Positions 1-8,151 of a DNA stretch of 41,704 nt are shown here, one piece after another; the stretch's first letter is position 1, and the number at the start of each line of letters is the position of its first letter. The position numbers and the translations under genes were made by a program. The notes under the pieces are model-generated. The model was not told the DNA's origin. It searched no databases and saw nothing but the letters and a program-made list of their open reading frames with translations. Source of the stretch: Planctomycetota bacterium (GTDB lineage Bacteria > Planctomycetota > SZUA-567 > H5-PLA8); the NCBI GenBank assembly GCA_026184295.1, contig JAHCJK010000028.1, forward strand, positions 1 through 41,704, read 5' to 3'.

Positions 1-1
1 C

Positions 2-1093
2 CGCGTGGACGACACCGTGCGCATCAGCGCCACGCTGATGGGCGACGCGGGGCTGGAGATCATCTCCGGAAGCGGCCGGCCGCTGGACCCGAACGAAGAG
101 ATCTACCTCGTGGGCCACTCGGGCGACTTCTTCTCGAACCTCGCGCGCAGCATGGACCAGGTCAAGGACGTGCTCTCCACGGTCACCGACGTCGTGGGCG
201 CGGAGGAACGGGTGAGCTTCAAGCGCGCGGCCGGGCGCCTGACGCCGATCCTGGACGGCATCTCGCACATCACCACCGTGGCCACGAAGCGCTCCGACGC
301 GACCTCCAAGAAGCTCGACACCTTCGACGACGCGACCACCAAGGGCATGGACGCCTTCAACAAGCTCTTCGGGGCCATGCAGCCGGACAACTCGCGGCTC
401 TTCAGCCGCCTCGACTCCGCCCGCGACGACCTGAGCAAGCGCTTCGCCGAAGTCGCCGCGGAACTGAGCAAGGCCGAGAACGAGGTCCGCGCCGAGGCCA
501 AGGAGATCTTCGCCGACATCGCGTACGCGCAGAACCAGAGCATGCCGCACGTCGGCGAGATGCAGCAGAACCTGCGCGTGCTTTCCGAGCGCCTCGACGG
601 CCTCGCCGGGCACCTCGACCGCATGTACTACTACGCCGGGCGCGTGGCCGAACGCAGCCAGCCCGAGTTCCCGCGCATGGCCGAGGCCTTCAAGGCCGGC
701 GTGAAGAACCTGACCGGCCCCGAACTGAAGTACATCCGCGAACGCATCGGCGAGATCATCGGCAAGCGCGACCGCGGCGAGTACGAGTACTACACCGTGC
801 TCGAGACCTACGAGTCGCTCAAGCGCGGCGCCCGCGGCCCGCGCGAGGTCGTCCCGGAACTCCAGGACCTGCGGGCCTTCGTCCACAACCCGGCGGCGCA
901 GGGCCAGCCGGTCACGCGCGCCGAGATCGACCGGCTCGTCCTGCGCCTCCTCGCGCTGCAAGGGGCGCTCGACCAGATGCGCGACGCGGCCGCCGAGGCG
1001 ATGCTTCCGCCGTTCAAAGGCGACGTCCACGAAGGGTCCGTCGGTCCCTTCCCGCGCAAGCGCGCGGGGAACGCGGCATACCCCAAGCGCTGA
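2..1093 (+). CDS. MlaD/MCE-family lipid transport protein, 5' end outside window
   Basis: Partial gene: the reading frame is already open at the window edge, so the true start and the N-terminal membrane anchor lie upstream. The first 60 or so visible residues match the downstream neighbour almost position for position (RVDDTVRIS against RVDDQVRIS, then SGDFF and a QVK...L motif leading into VTDVVG), corresponding to the last part of an MCE domain. The rest is a long, charged, mostly helical region that probably forms a coiled coil, ending in a basic tail. MCE proteins of the MlaD type sit in the inner membrane with the MCE domain in the periplasm and carry phospholipids for an MlaE/MlaF-type ABC transporter. 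That transporter would be expected just upstream but is not visible. It is a tandem paralogue of the next gene. Family assignment rests mainly on that similarity. Confidence 0.8.
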   Translation, partial: RVDDTVRISATLMGDAGLEIISGSGRPLDPNEEIYLVGHSGDFFSNLARSMDQVKDVLSTVTDVVGAEERVSFKRAAGRLTPILDGISHITTVATKRSDATSKKLDTFDDATTKGMDAFNKLFGAMQPDNSRLFSRLDSARDDLSKRFAEVAAELSKAENEVRAEAKEIFADIAYAQNQSMPHVGEMQQNLRVLSERLDGLAGHLDRMYYYAGRVAERSQPEFPRMAEAFKAGVKNLTGPELKYIRERIGEIIGKRDRGEYEYYTVLETYESLKRGARGPREVVPELQDLRAFVHNPAAQGQPVTRAEIDRLVLRLLALQGALDQMRDAAAEAMLPPFKGDVHEGSVGPFPRKRAGNAAYPKR

Positions 1094-1251
1094 CGCGCGC
1101 GCCGTGCGGCGCGGAGCGGAAGGCGCGGGGCCGGATGCAGGCAGGGCAGGGCCGGCGGCGCAGGGAAGCCGGGCAGGAAACGTCGGGAAGAAGGGTTGGG
1201 TCGGGAACGGTTTAACCGCCGCGGCGCGTCCGCCGGCACGGAGGAACGAAC

Positions 1252-2820
1252 ATGGCTAAGAGTCAGGGCTACACGACGGCGGAAGTGAAGGCGGGGGTCT
1301 TCCTCACCTTCTGCCTGGGGCTCTTCGTGGCCATGCTGTTCGTCTACGGCAAGGCCTCGCGCATCTGGCGCGGCCGCCAGGAACTGACCGTGGTCTTCAC
1401 CTCGGTCACCTCCCTGCGCCCCGACGCCCCCGTGCGCTTCAACGGCGTCGAAGTCGGGCGCGTGAAGGGCATCCACATCCTCAGCCTCAACGAGGACGCG
1501 CTCAAGAAGCTCCCGCAGCCCTTCACCCTGCGCGACCTCGACAACCTGCCGCTCACCGAGTCCGAGAAGACCGACCTGCGCAAGAAAGTCGCGGGGACCT
1601 CCCTGGCCGACGAGGTGCTCAAGGCGAAGAAGGAAGAGGAATTCCAGGCCGCGGTGAAGGAGAAGCTCGCCGACCGCACCATGATCGAACTGACCCTGGA
1701 AGTGCTCCCCCCGCGCGGCAAGGAGGAAGGCACCAAGCGCTACCGCGTGGACGACCAGGTGCGCATCAGCACCACGCTGCTGGGCGACACCTCCGTGGAG
1801 ATCGCCTCCGGCAACGGCGCGGCGATCGAGCCCAACCAGGACCGCCTGATCCTGGGAATCTCGGGCGACTTCTTCACCAACCTCGGCAAGTCCATCGAAC
1901 AGGTGAAGGAGATCCTCGCCTCCGTCAGCGACGTGGTGGGCACGCAGGAACGCGAGAGCGTCCGCAAGGCCCTGCGGCGCTTCGACACCATCACCGAACG
2001 CATCGAGAACGTCGTCAACGTCGCCGACAAGCGCCTGCCCGCCACCTGGGACAAGATCGACGTCCTGGCCGACTCCGCCAAGAAGGACCTCGACGCCATC
2101 GGCGAGACCATCGGCGGCCTCCAGCCGCAGATCTCCAAGACGCTCACCACCGCCGACGAGGCCGTCAAGGACCTGCAGAAGCGCCTGGGCGACCTGGCCG
2201 ACGAGGCCCGCCAGGCCGTCGTGGACGTGAAGGGCGAAGTGAAGCCGATCCTCGAGGACGTCCACTACATCACCGGGCACAGCAAGGACGACTTCCCCGC
2301 CCTGGTGAAGAACGCCAAGGACCTCGCCGCGCGCCTGAAGCTCAGCGCCGACAAGCTCGACGGCGTGCTCTCCACCGGCGACCGCCTGCTCCAGGAAAGC
2401 TACCCCGACCTGCGCCGCCTGATCCTGGCCTTCCGCATGGGCGCGGAAAACTTCAAGGACGCCACCGACCTGATCAAGCGCAAGCCCTGGCTGATCATCA
2501 ACAAGCCGCCGCAGGAATCGGCCATGGAGAAGCCGCTCGAGACCGCCCGCAAGCTCGAGGAGGCCACCAAGCGCTTCCGCGAACTGAACACGGAACTCCA
2601 GGCGATCCGCCGCAGCATGACGCCGCCCGAAGGCACGCCCGCCAAGGTGCCCGCGGACCAGCTCAAGCGCCTCGACTTCCTGATCCAGGAACTGAACATC
2701 CTCTCGGACGTGGTGAAGGAAAGCGCCGACCAGTCGCGCAAGATCGTGCTGCCGGAGTTCCAGCGCAAGAAGGGCGCCTTCATCGAGGCCCCCGAAGCGC
2801 CCGCGGCCAGCGCCAAGTGA
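1252..2820 (+). CDS. MlaD/MCE-domain lipid transport protein
   Basis: A 522-residue protein with a single N-terminal membrane span at residues 14-33 and the rest predicted periplasmic. The MCE domain starts near residue 45 (LTVVFTSV) and carries the typical NGVEVGRVKGI signature at 64-74. It is then interrupted by a charged insert of about 65 residues (roughly 77-140) before the last strands resume at MIELTLEV. Residues 200-520 are long amphipathic helices, as in MCE proteins that form tunnels or barrels across the periplasm. The ATG is preceded by GGAGGAA at good spacing. It lies 158 bp after its paralogue and ends 8 bp before a perfect hairpin terminator. Likely role: periplasmic substrate carrier for an ABC lipid transporter of the Mla type. 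The family is clear; the substrate is not known. Confidence 0.85.
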   Translation: MAKSQGYTTAEVKAGVFLTFCLGLFVAMLFVYGKASRIWRGRQELTVVFTSVTSLRPDAPVRFNGVEVGRVKGIHILSLNEDALKKLPQPFTLRDLDNLPLTESEKTDLRKKVAGTSLADEVLKAKKEEEFQAAVKEKLADRTMIELTLEVLPPRGKEEGTKRYRVDDQVRISTTLLGDTSVEIASGNGAAIEPNQDRLILGISGDFFTNLGKSIEQVKEILASVSDVVGTQERESVRKALRRFDTITERIENVVNVADKRLPATWDKIDVLADSAKKDLDAIGETIGGLQPQISKTLTTADEAVKDLQKRLGDLADEARQAVVDVKGEVKPILEDVHYITGHSKDDFPALVKNAKDLAARLKLSADKLDGVLSTGDRLLQESYPDLRRLILAFRMGAENFKDATDLIKRKPWLIINKPPQESAMEKPLETARKLEEATKRFRELNTELQAIRRSMTPPEGTPAKVPADQLKRLDFLIQELNILSDVVKESADQSRKIVLPEFQRKKGAFIEAPEAPAASAK

Positions 2821-2825
2821 CAAAA

Positions 2826-2852
2826 AAACCGGCATGCGGGGCATGCCGGTTT
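2826..2852. terminator. Bidirectional intrinsic terminator
   Basis: A perfect 9-bp stem (CCGGCATGC / GCATGCCGG) with a GGG loop, extended by AAA on the left and TTT on the right. It lies between the convergent MCE gene and the small XRE gene, so each strand has a GC-rich hairpin followed by U-rich sequence (TTTGCTTT on the plus strand, and the A-run at 2822-2828 read as U on the minus strand). It probably ends transcription from both sides. Confidence 0.85.
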
Positions 2853-2878
2853 GCTTTACGCTTTGCGTGTTCGAGCCG

Positions 2879-3061
2879 TCAGGCGTGTTTTTTCAGTTTG
2901 GCGATGATGGCTTCCTGCGTGAGCGGCTTCGGCGTGCGCACGCCGCGTTCCCATTCCGAAACGCGCGGCGGCGAACAGCCGAGAATCTTGGCCAGTTGGG
3001 CCTGCGTGAGCCCCGCCTTGGTGCGGAGGTTGCGAAGTTGATTTTTAAACGCACTGGCCAT
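2879..3061 (-). CDS. Small XRE-family helix-turn-helix protein
   Basis: A 60-residue protein that is essentially one Cro/C1-type HTH domain: residues LRTKAGLTQAQLAKILG and the recognition helix region PPRVSEWERGVRTP are diagnostic. The start is placed at the ATG of MASAFKNQ because GGGGA lies 8 bp upstream and the HTH fold begins right there; an upstream ATG at 3112 would add 17 residues unlike the family. Likely a DNA-binding regulator or the antitoxin-like half of a lost pair; no partner toxin is seen next to it. It shares a terminator with the MCE gene. Confidence 0.75.
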   Translation of the reverse strand: MASAFKNQLRNLRTKAGLTQAQLAKILGCSPPRVSEWERGVRTPKPLTQEAIIAKLKKHA

Positions 3062-3425
3062 GATCGAATCCCCGAGTCGTAATAGCTTACCACCGCAAAG
3101 GATAGGCCGCACTTTTTGCGGTTCCCAGCCGATCTAGTTTTTCGGTTCGTACAAACATATAAATATCGTTTTCCGCACTGGTTATCAAACACATTTCTGC
3201 AAACCGTGGACATACCTTTTGCGTAAAGTAATGGATATGTGCTACTTTGCGTCATTCATTTTGAAACAGACCCAACGTGCACGTGTGGTATAATGGGTCG
3301 CCATACTGGTAAGTACCGTATTGACGAAAGAATCCTAATATCGTATGAATCAGGTCCAGCTTAATAAACCATTAGGTATGCGAATCAACGTTCAGGCGCG
3401 GCGTTCAGGCACAGGAGGGTCGAGC
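3062..3425. other. AT-rich intergenic region
   Basis: This 364-bp gap between the divergent XRE and receiver genes is clearly richer in A and T than its surroundings. It holds a good extended -10 element (annotated separately). An in-frame ATG at 3345 would give the receiver protein 27 extra residues, but they do not look like the family. I see no RNA gene and no other convincing coding sequence. Confidence 0.5.
3286..3294 (+). promoter_or_regulatory. Putative extended -10 promoter of the receiver gene
   Basis: TGG directly followed by a perfect TATAAT, in the AT-rich gap 131 bp upstream of the chosen GTG start. A TTGAAA at 3261-3266 is the best -35 but its 22-bp spacing is too long, so the extended -10 would have to carry the promoter. 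Confidence 0.4.
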
Positions 3426-3833
3426 GTGTCCAAGCCCCTCCTCGTCCTGATCGTGGACGCCGAGCCCACCATCTGCGACCTCTTCGCCGACTACCTCCAC
3501 GAACTCGGCATCAACTCCGTGCAGGCCTACGGGGCGGCCGAGGCCTGCGCGATCCTGAAGGACGTGCGCGTGGACCTGGTCCTGATCGACCACGAACTCC
3601 CGCAGAACGGCGCCTCCGCCGTCTACGGGGCCGCCGTGACGCTCCGCCCGGAGATGCACCGGCGCTTCATCTTCACCTGCACCATGGCCGAGCCGCTCAA
3701 GCGGGTCGAGAACGGCTGCCTGCTGCTCTCCAAGCCCTTCCGCTTCGAGGAACTCGCGCGCGCCGTCCGTTCGATCTGCGACCGTTCCAGCGCGCGCATC
3801 GTGCCGCAGGCCCGCCGCGCCGGCCTGCCCTGA
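3426..3833 (+). CDS. Stand-alone response-regulator receiver protein
   Basis: A 135-residue single receiver (REC) domain with no output domain. Key residues are present: acidic pocket D11 and E13 (VDAEP), phosphoacceptor D55 (LVLIDHEL), conserved Thr at 84 (FIFT) and Lys at 103 (LLSKPF). The start is set at GTG 3426 because a strong AGGAGGG sits 6 bp upstream and the first beta strand begins immediately after. It should accept phosphate from a histidine kinase and act through protein contacts. No kinase gene is adjacent, so its partner is unknown; the orphan kinase at 18573-19373 is one candidate in this window only in the sense that it also lacks a partner. Confidence 0.8.
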   Translation: MSKPLLVLIVDAEPTICDLFADYLHELGINSVQAYGAAEACAILKDVRVDLVLIDHELPQNGASAVYGAAVTLRPEMHRRFIFTCTMAEPLKRVENGCLLLSKPFRFEELARAVRSICDRSSARIVPQARRAGLP

Positions 3834-3920
3834 CCTTTTTCCGTTTCGTTTCCGCCGCCTTCCACTATCATGGCTCCCTGGGCCGCATAAAGGTATAAAA
3901 ACAAGGAAGAATCCCGTTTC

Positions 3921-6139
3921 ATGTCGTTCGCCGCCTCCCCGCCCGCGTCCGAACCGCGCATCCGGGTCCTCCCGGACGACGTCAAATCCCGCATCGCCGC
4001 CGGCGAAGTCGTCGAACGCCCCGCCAGCATCGTCAAGGAACTCGTCGAAAACGCGCTCGACGCCGGCGCCCGCGCCGTCCACGTGGCGCTCGAAGCCGGC
4101 GGCCGCGACCTCGTCCGCGTCTCCGACGACGGCTGCGGCATGTCCCGCGCCGACCTGGCGCTCTCCGTCGAACGCCACGCCACTCGTTGCAGCGCCACGA
4201 CCCTACGGCCTCCAGACCCTCGGCTTCCGCGGCGAGGCGCTTCCTCGATCGCCTCCGTCGCGCGCATGACCGTCGTCACCGCGCCCGCGCGCAGGCCGGC
4301 GTTCGTGCCGGCGTTCAGGCCGGCGTTCAGGCCAGCGTTCAGACGGCTCCGGCGCCCGGCCCGGCCGCGTCCGACGCCGCCTGGCAGCTCCATGTGGACG
4401 GCGGGCACGCCGGCGTCCCCGCGCCCGCCGCGCGTTCCTTCGGCACCACCGTCGAAGTCCGCGACCTCTTCTTCAACCTGCCCGCGCGCAAGAAATTCCT
4501 GAAGAGCCCCGGGGCGGAAGCGTCCGCCTGCGCCGACACCGTCCTGCGCCTGGCGCTGCTGCGGCCCGACGTCGCCTTCACCCTCGTCCAGGGCCGCCAG
4601 GAACTGCTCGATTGCCCCGCCTGGCCCGCTTCCGGCGACACGCCCGGCCCGCTGCCCCTCGACGCGTACCTCCGCCGCGCCACCGAGGCGCTCGGGCGCG
4701 AAGCCGCCCGCGGCCTCGTGCCGCTCCGCGCCGAAGGCCCCGCCGCCGATACATCCGCCGAACCGTCTGCCCATCCGGGCGCCCGCGGCTACCGGCTCTA
4801 CGGGCTCGTCACGCCCCCCGCGCGCGCCCGCGGCGACCGTTCCCACATCTACCTCGCCGTAAACGGCCGCGTCGTCAAAGACCGCACCATGACCACCGCG
4901 CTGCTCGAGGCCTTCCGGCACCTCCTGCCGCCCAAGCGCTACCCCGCCGCCGTCCTGTACCTCGAATGCCCCGGCCCCGACGTGGACGTGAACGTCCACC
5001 CGACCAAGGCCGAAGTGCGCTTCCGCATCCCGGGGCTCGTCTTTGCCCTCTTCCACCACGCCGTCCGCGAGGCCTTTTCCGGCCAGGGTTGGCGACCCGC
5101 GCCCGCCGCGCCCGCGCCCACCGTCCCCGAAGACCGCACCGCGCCGCTTCCGTACGCCCCCGCCGACCGCTCCGAACGCTTCGCGGACTTCGCGCCCCCC
5201 GCATCGCCCCCGCCGCCGGCTGCCTTCGACGAACGGCCCGCCGCCGCCGCCGCCCCCCAGGCCGCCGAACCTGCCGATGCCGCTGAACCCGCCGCATCCT
5301 TCGACCTCTGGCAGGGCCCGCGCGACGTCCCCGCCGCCGGTGCCTCGCAAGATCCCGCCGCATCCACCGCCGCCGAAGCGCCCGCCGCCTTCGGGCGCGC
5401 CCCCGCGTCCGTTCCCGCGACGAGCGCCTTTGTTTCGAGCGCCGGGATTCGGCCGAACGTTCCGGGCAGCGTGCGTTCGATGCGCGAGGCTCCGCGGGGC
5501 GTCCCGCCCGCGCCCGTGCCCGCGTCCGGCCCCGCGCCCTTCCGCATCGTCGGCCAGGCCGCCGGGATGTACATCCTCGCCGAGGACGAGACCGGCCTGA
5601 AGATCTTCGACCAGCACGCGCTCCACGAACGCATCCTCTTCGAAGAACTCCTCGCGCGCGCCCGTTCCGGCCGCTCCGACCGCCAGGGCCTCCTCATCCC
5701 CGAAACCTTCGAGCTCACCCCGGCCCAGGCCGCCGCCTTCGCCTCCGACGAAGCCCGCGCGGTCCTCGAGGAACTCGGTTTCTCCGCCGAACCCTTCGGC
5801 CCCCGCGCCCTCGCCGTCTCCGCCGTCCCCGCCTGCCTCCGCCACGCCCAGGCCGCCGCCTTCGTCCGCGAGATCCTCGAGGCGCTCGCCGCCGTCGCCG
5901 ACGACCGCCTCCCCGGCCGCAAACTCCCCGGGCGCGAAACCCTGCGCGAGAAGGCCGCCTACGTCTGTTCCTGCAAAGGCGCGATCAAGGCCGGCGAACG
6001 CCTGACCTTCGAACAGATGGCCGCGCTCCTGAACGAATACCACGCCCGCGTCGGCATGCGCGGCTACACCTGCCCCCACGGCCGCCCCCTCGCCGTGGAA
6101 CTCACCTGGGACGAACTCGAACGCAAAGTCGGCCGGTAG
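3921..6139 (+). pseudogene. mutL: DNA mismatch repair protein MutL, reading frame disrupted in the ATPase domain
   Basis: The N-terminal GHKL ATPase is recognisable ([13 protein letters not shown], then DDGCGM) in the frame that starts at ATG 3921, up to HAT near 4184. [13 protein letters not shown] then lies at 4204-4242 in another frame, [14 protein letters not shown] returns to the first frame from 4245, and everything from about 4340 onward ([17 protein letters not shown], and the C-terminal domain) is in the third frame. At least three indels therefore separate conserved motifs. The C-terminal domain is complete: the metal-binding endonuclease motif DQHALHERILFEE fits DQHAX2EX4E, followed by SCKGAIKAG and CPHGRP, so this is the nicking type of MutL used by organisms without MutH. 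A proline/alanine-rich linker joins the halves. The three shifts could be real decay or an assembly error; the intact rest favours a recent or artificial cause. Confidence 0.8.
4295..4342 (+). repeat. 12-bp tandem repeat inside mutL
   Basis: Four head-to-tail copies of GCCGGCGTTCAG, the first ending CGT and the last starting GCCAGC. In the downstream mutL frame they encode a four-residue repeat (AGVQ). The repeat lies where the reading frame changes for the last time, and slippage here is a plausible source of variation. Confidence 0.85.
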
Positions 6140-6476
6140 TCCCATCAGAACGTTGTTCACCGCGGAGGCGCGGAGGACGCGGAGAACGACCACGACCACC
6201 ACCACCACGCCGAACTCCGAACTCCGAACTACAGCCGATCCACGAGGGACACCAACCTGCACGAAGAACCGGCGGTTTCGCGAAGAAGTGTTCCTGTTCC
6301 TCCGGCCGTTCTCTGCGTGCTCTGCGATCTCCGTGGTGAACAACGTTGCCGTTCTCCGCGTACTCCGCGCCTCCGCGGTGAAAACACGCCGTCATGCCCT
6401 TGGGGAACGCGCGCTGCCCGCTAGAGTGGAGCGCAGGTGCGCAGATTTGTAGAAGCTATCGAGCGAGGAAAAATTC
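6140..6476. repeat. Intergenic inverted-repeat element (CACCGCGGAGGCGCGGAG type)
   Basis: The gap between mutL and the nuclease holds no gene. A left arm at 6149-6188 (beginning AACGTTGTTCACC) is matched by two reverse-complement copies, at 6307-6347 (ending GGTGAACAACGTT, sharing the left arm's outer 12 bases exactly) and 6350-6383 (ending CTCCGCGGTGAA, the closest match to the rest of the left arm). A run of ACC/ACG triplets follows the left arm. RNA from this region could fold into either of two alternative long hairpins. Confidence 0.8.
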
Positions 6477-7226
6477 ATGCGAACGGTGATCACGCACGCG
6501 CTGGCCTGCGCCGGAGGCTCGGCCCTGGCCCTGGCCGTCCAGTTTCTGCTCGAAAAAGGCGCGTCCGCGCCGCCCGCGAACGCTCAGAAGGTGATCGACC
6601 TGCGCGTCGCCGATGGCGGGGTCTACCGCGTGCGGCGCGTCGTGGACGGCGACACGATCGTGCTCGAGAACGGCTTGCACGTCCGCTACCAGGGCGTGAA
6701 CACGCCCGAGGCCGGGCGCTGGGTCAAGGACCCCGCGCCGCTTTCGGCCGAGGCCACCGCGCGCAACCGCGCGCTGGTGGACGGGCGCTTCGTCCGCCTG
6801 GCGCTCGGCCCCGAACCTCTGGACGAATACGGGCGCGTCGTCGCGCGCGTGCGCGTCACGGACGAACCGAAGCCCGGCGCACCGGCCGGACCTGGCACGG
6901 ACGTCGAGGCGCTGCTCCTGAAGGAAGGGCTCGCGCGCGTCTTCGGCCTGGGCCTGACCCCCGCCGACCGCGAGGCACTCGCCGCGGCCGAGTCCGAAGC
7001 CCGCGCGGCCAAGGCCGGCCAGTGGGGGCTGGAACGTTCCGCCGAGGCCGAGGCGGCCTTTCCGTTCTGCGCCTCGAGTTCCGGGGAGGTCTTCCACCGG
7101 TCGGCCTGCGCGCAGGCCCGGCGCATCGTCGCGGCGCACTACCAGGGCTACCGGTCCGAAGAGGAAGCGCGCGCGAGCGGCCGCCGCCCGTGCAGCCAGT
7201 GCATGAAGGACGCGCCGAAACCGTAG
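6477..7226 (+). CDS. Secreted thermonuclease-family (SNase-like) protein
   Basis: A 249-residue protein with an N-terminal hydrophobic signal or anchor (residues 5-25) and a staphylococcal-nuclease-like fold. The catalytic signature is visible: DGDT at 57-60, VRYQGVNTPE at 69-78 with Arg70, and the Glu/Arg pair E117 and R120 in DEYGR. It should cut phosphodiester bonds of DNA or RNA outside the cytoplasm with Ca2+. The C-terminal 50 residues form a cysteine-containing module (FCASSSGEVFHRSAC, then RRPCSQC) with the layout of an Ada-type metal-binding domain, which in nucleases of this kind may help hold nucleic acid. The start ATG has GAGGAA 6 bp upstream. It stands alone between the mutL repeat region and a convergent gene. 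Confidence 0.8.
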   Translation: MRTVITHALACAGGSALALAVQFLLEKGASAPPANAQKVIDLRVADGGVYRVRRVVDGDTIVLENGLHVRYQGVNTPEAGRWVKDPAPLSAEATARNRALVDGRFVRLALGPEPLDEYGRVVARVRVTDEPKPGAPAGPGTDVEALLLKEGLARVFGLGLTPADREALAAAESEARAAKAGQWGLERSAEAEAAFPFCASSSGEVFHRSACAQARRIVAAHYQGYRSEEEARASGRRPCSQCMKDAPKP

Positions 7227-7272
7227 CACGAGGAAGCGACAGGCGCGCGGATGCGCTGGTTCGCGGAAGCGC

Positions 7273-8142
7273 CTACGGAACCAGTTCCGCAATGGCGAGC
7301 CCCTGTTCGCCGGCGATCGAATACACCAGCCACGTGCGCCCGCCTTCGCGGTAGATGCCGGGGTCGCGCAACTGCCAGACCGGGCCCGCGGCCCAACCGG
7401 CCACCGACGGTTCGTGCGGGCAGTCCGCGCCTTCCCAGGGCAGTTCGGGCTTGAGCAGCGAGACCGGCGGCGTGGGCGTCCAGGCGCGCCAGTCGCCGCG
7501 CAGGTCGATGGTGGACCAGACGATGTGTTCGGGGCGGTCGCCGACTACCGAGTAAAAGACCGTCAGCGTATCGCCGTCGCGCATCAGCGCGTTGTGGCGG
7601 ATCGGCACGCGGAACGGTTCGGGCCCGGGTTCGAAACCGGTCAGCCCGTCCTTCGAGCGGAAGATCGGCCCCGTGCGCTTTTCGGACATGGCCAGCGCGT
7701 ACCACCAGCCCTCGTATTCGAAGACGCGGAAGTACGAAGGCCCAGAGATTTCGGTGCGCGAGGTCCACGCCAGGCCGTCCTGCGAGTGCGCCACGGTGGT
7801 CGATTGCCCGCGCCCGCGGCAGGGCCCGTGGTAGTACATGCGCAGTTCGCGGCGCGTCTCGTCGATGTGGACGTCGGGCGAGGCGATGTGGTTGTGGAAG
7901 GGCGTTTCTTCCAGGCGCAGCGTCCCCGGTTCGTAGACCGTGTACGGCCCTTCGATCCGGTCCGCGAAGGCCAGGCGGATGAAGAGGCCCTGGTGGTGCG
8001 CGAAATAGAGGTAGTACCGCCCCAGCGGATGGGGGAGCCAGTCCGGGACGCGGATCAGCGAGGGCCCGTTGATGTTCCGCCCGAGCGACGGGTGCGAGGC
8101 CGGCGTGATTACGGGCTGATGAGGGAGTCGGATCGCGCGCAT
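7273..8142 (-). CDS. Beta-propeller glycosidase-like protein (GH43/32-type fold)
   Basis: A 289-residue protein without a signal peptide. Repeated blades with aromatic-rich edges (YYLYFAHHQG, RELRMYYHGPCRG, WWYALAMSEK, DTLTVFYSVVGDRP, VWQLRDPGIYREGGRTWLVYS) and acidic residues in the pattern ASPDVHID resemble the five-bladed propeller of GH43/GH32-type enzymes and related glycoside phosphorylases. I cannot assign catalytic acids with certainty. It begins 9 bp after the stop of the glycosyltransferase gene, with AAAGGGA upstream of its ATG, so the two form an operon. A role in making or trimming a cell-surface sugar is inferred from that pairing. Confidence 0.65.
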   Translation of the reverse strand: MRAIRLPHQPVITPASHPSLGRNINGPSLIRVPDWLPHPLGRYYLYFAHHQGLFIRLAFADRIEGPYTVYEPGTLRLEETPFHNHIASPDVHIDETRRELRMYYHGPCRGRGQSTTVAHSQDGLAWTSRTEISGPSYFRVFEYEGWWYALAMSEKRTGPIFRSKDGLTGFEPGPEPFRVPIRHNALMRDGDTLTVFYSVVGDRPEHIVWSTIDLRGDWRAWTPTPPVSLLKPELPWEGADCPHEPSVAGWAAGPVWQLRDPGIYREGGRTWLVYSIAGEQGLAIAELVP

Positions 8143-8151
8143 GTGTTCCCT

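Noticed and set aside
808..2844. Long open frame on the minus strand (678 codons) opposite the MCE genes
   Set aside because: It is antisense to a clearly coding MCE gene, rich in HDG/VLEV-type shadow residues and without any recognisable motif; a GC-rich genome produces such frames by chance.
3345..3425. N-terminal extension of the receiver protein from ATG 3345
   Set aside because: The strong AGGAGGG site and the REC fold both point to GTG 3426; the extra 27 residues have no family support.
3623..6343. 906-codon minus-strand frame opposite mutL
   Set aside because: Glycine-, arginine- and alanine-heavy shadow sequence, antisense to motifs of MutL, with its start inside a repeat region.
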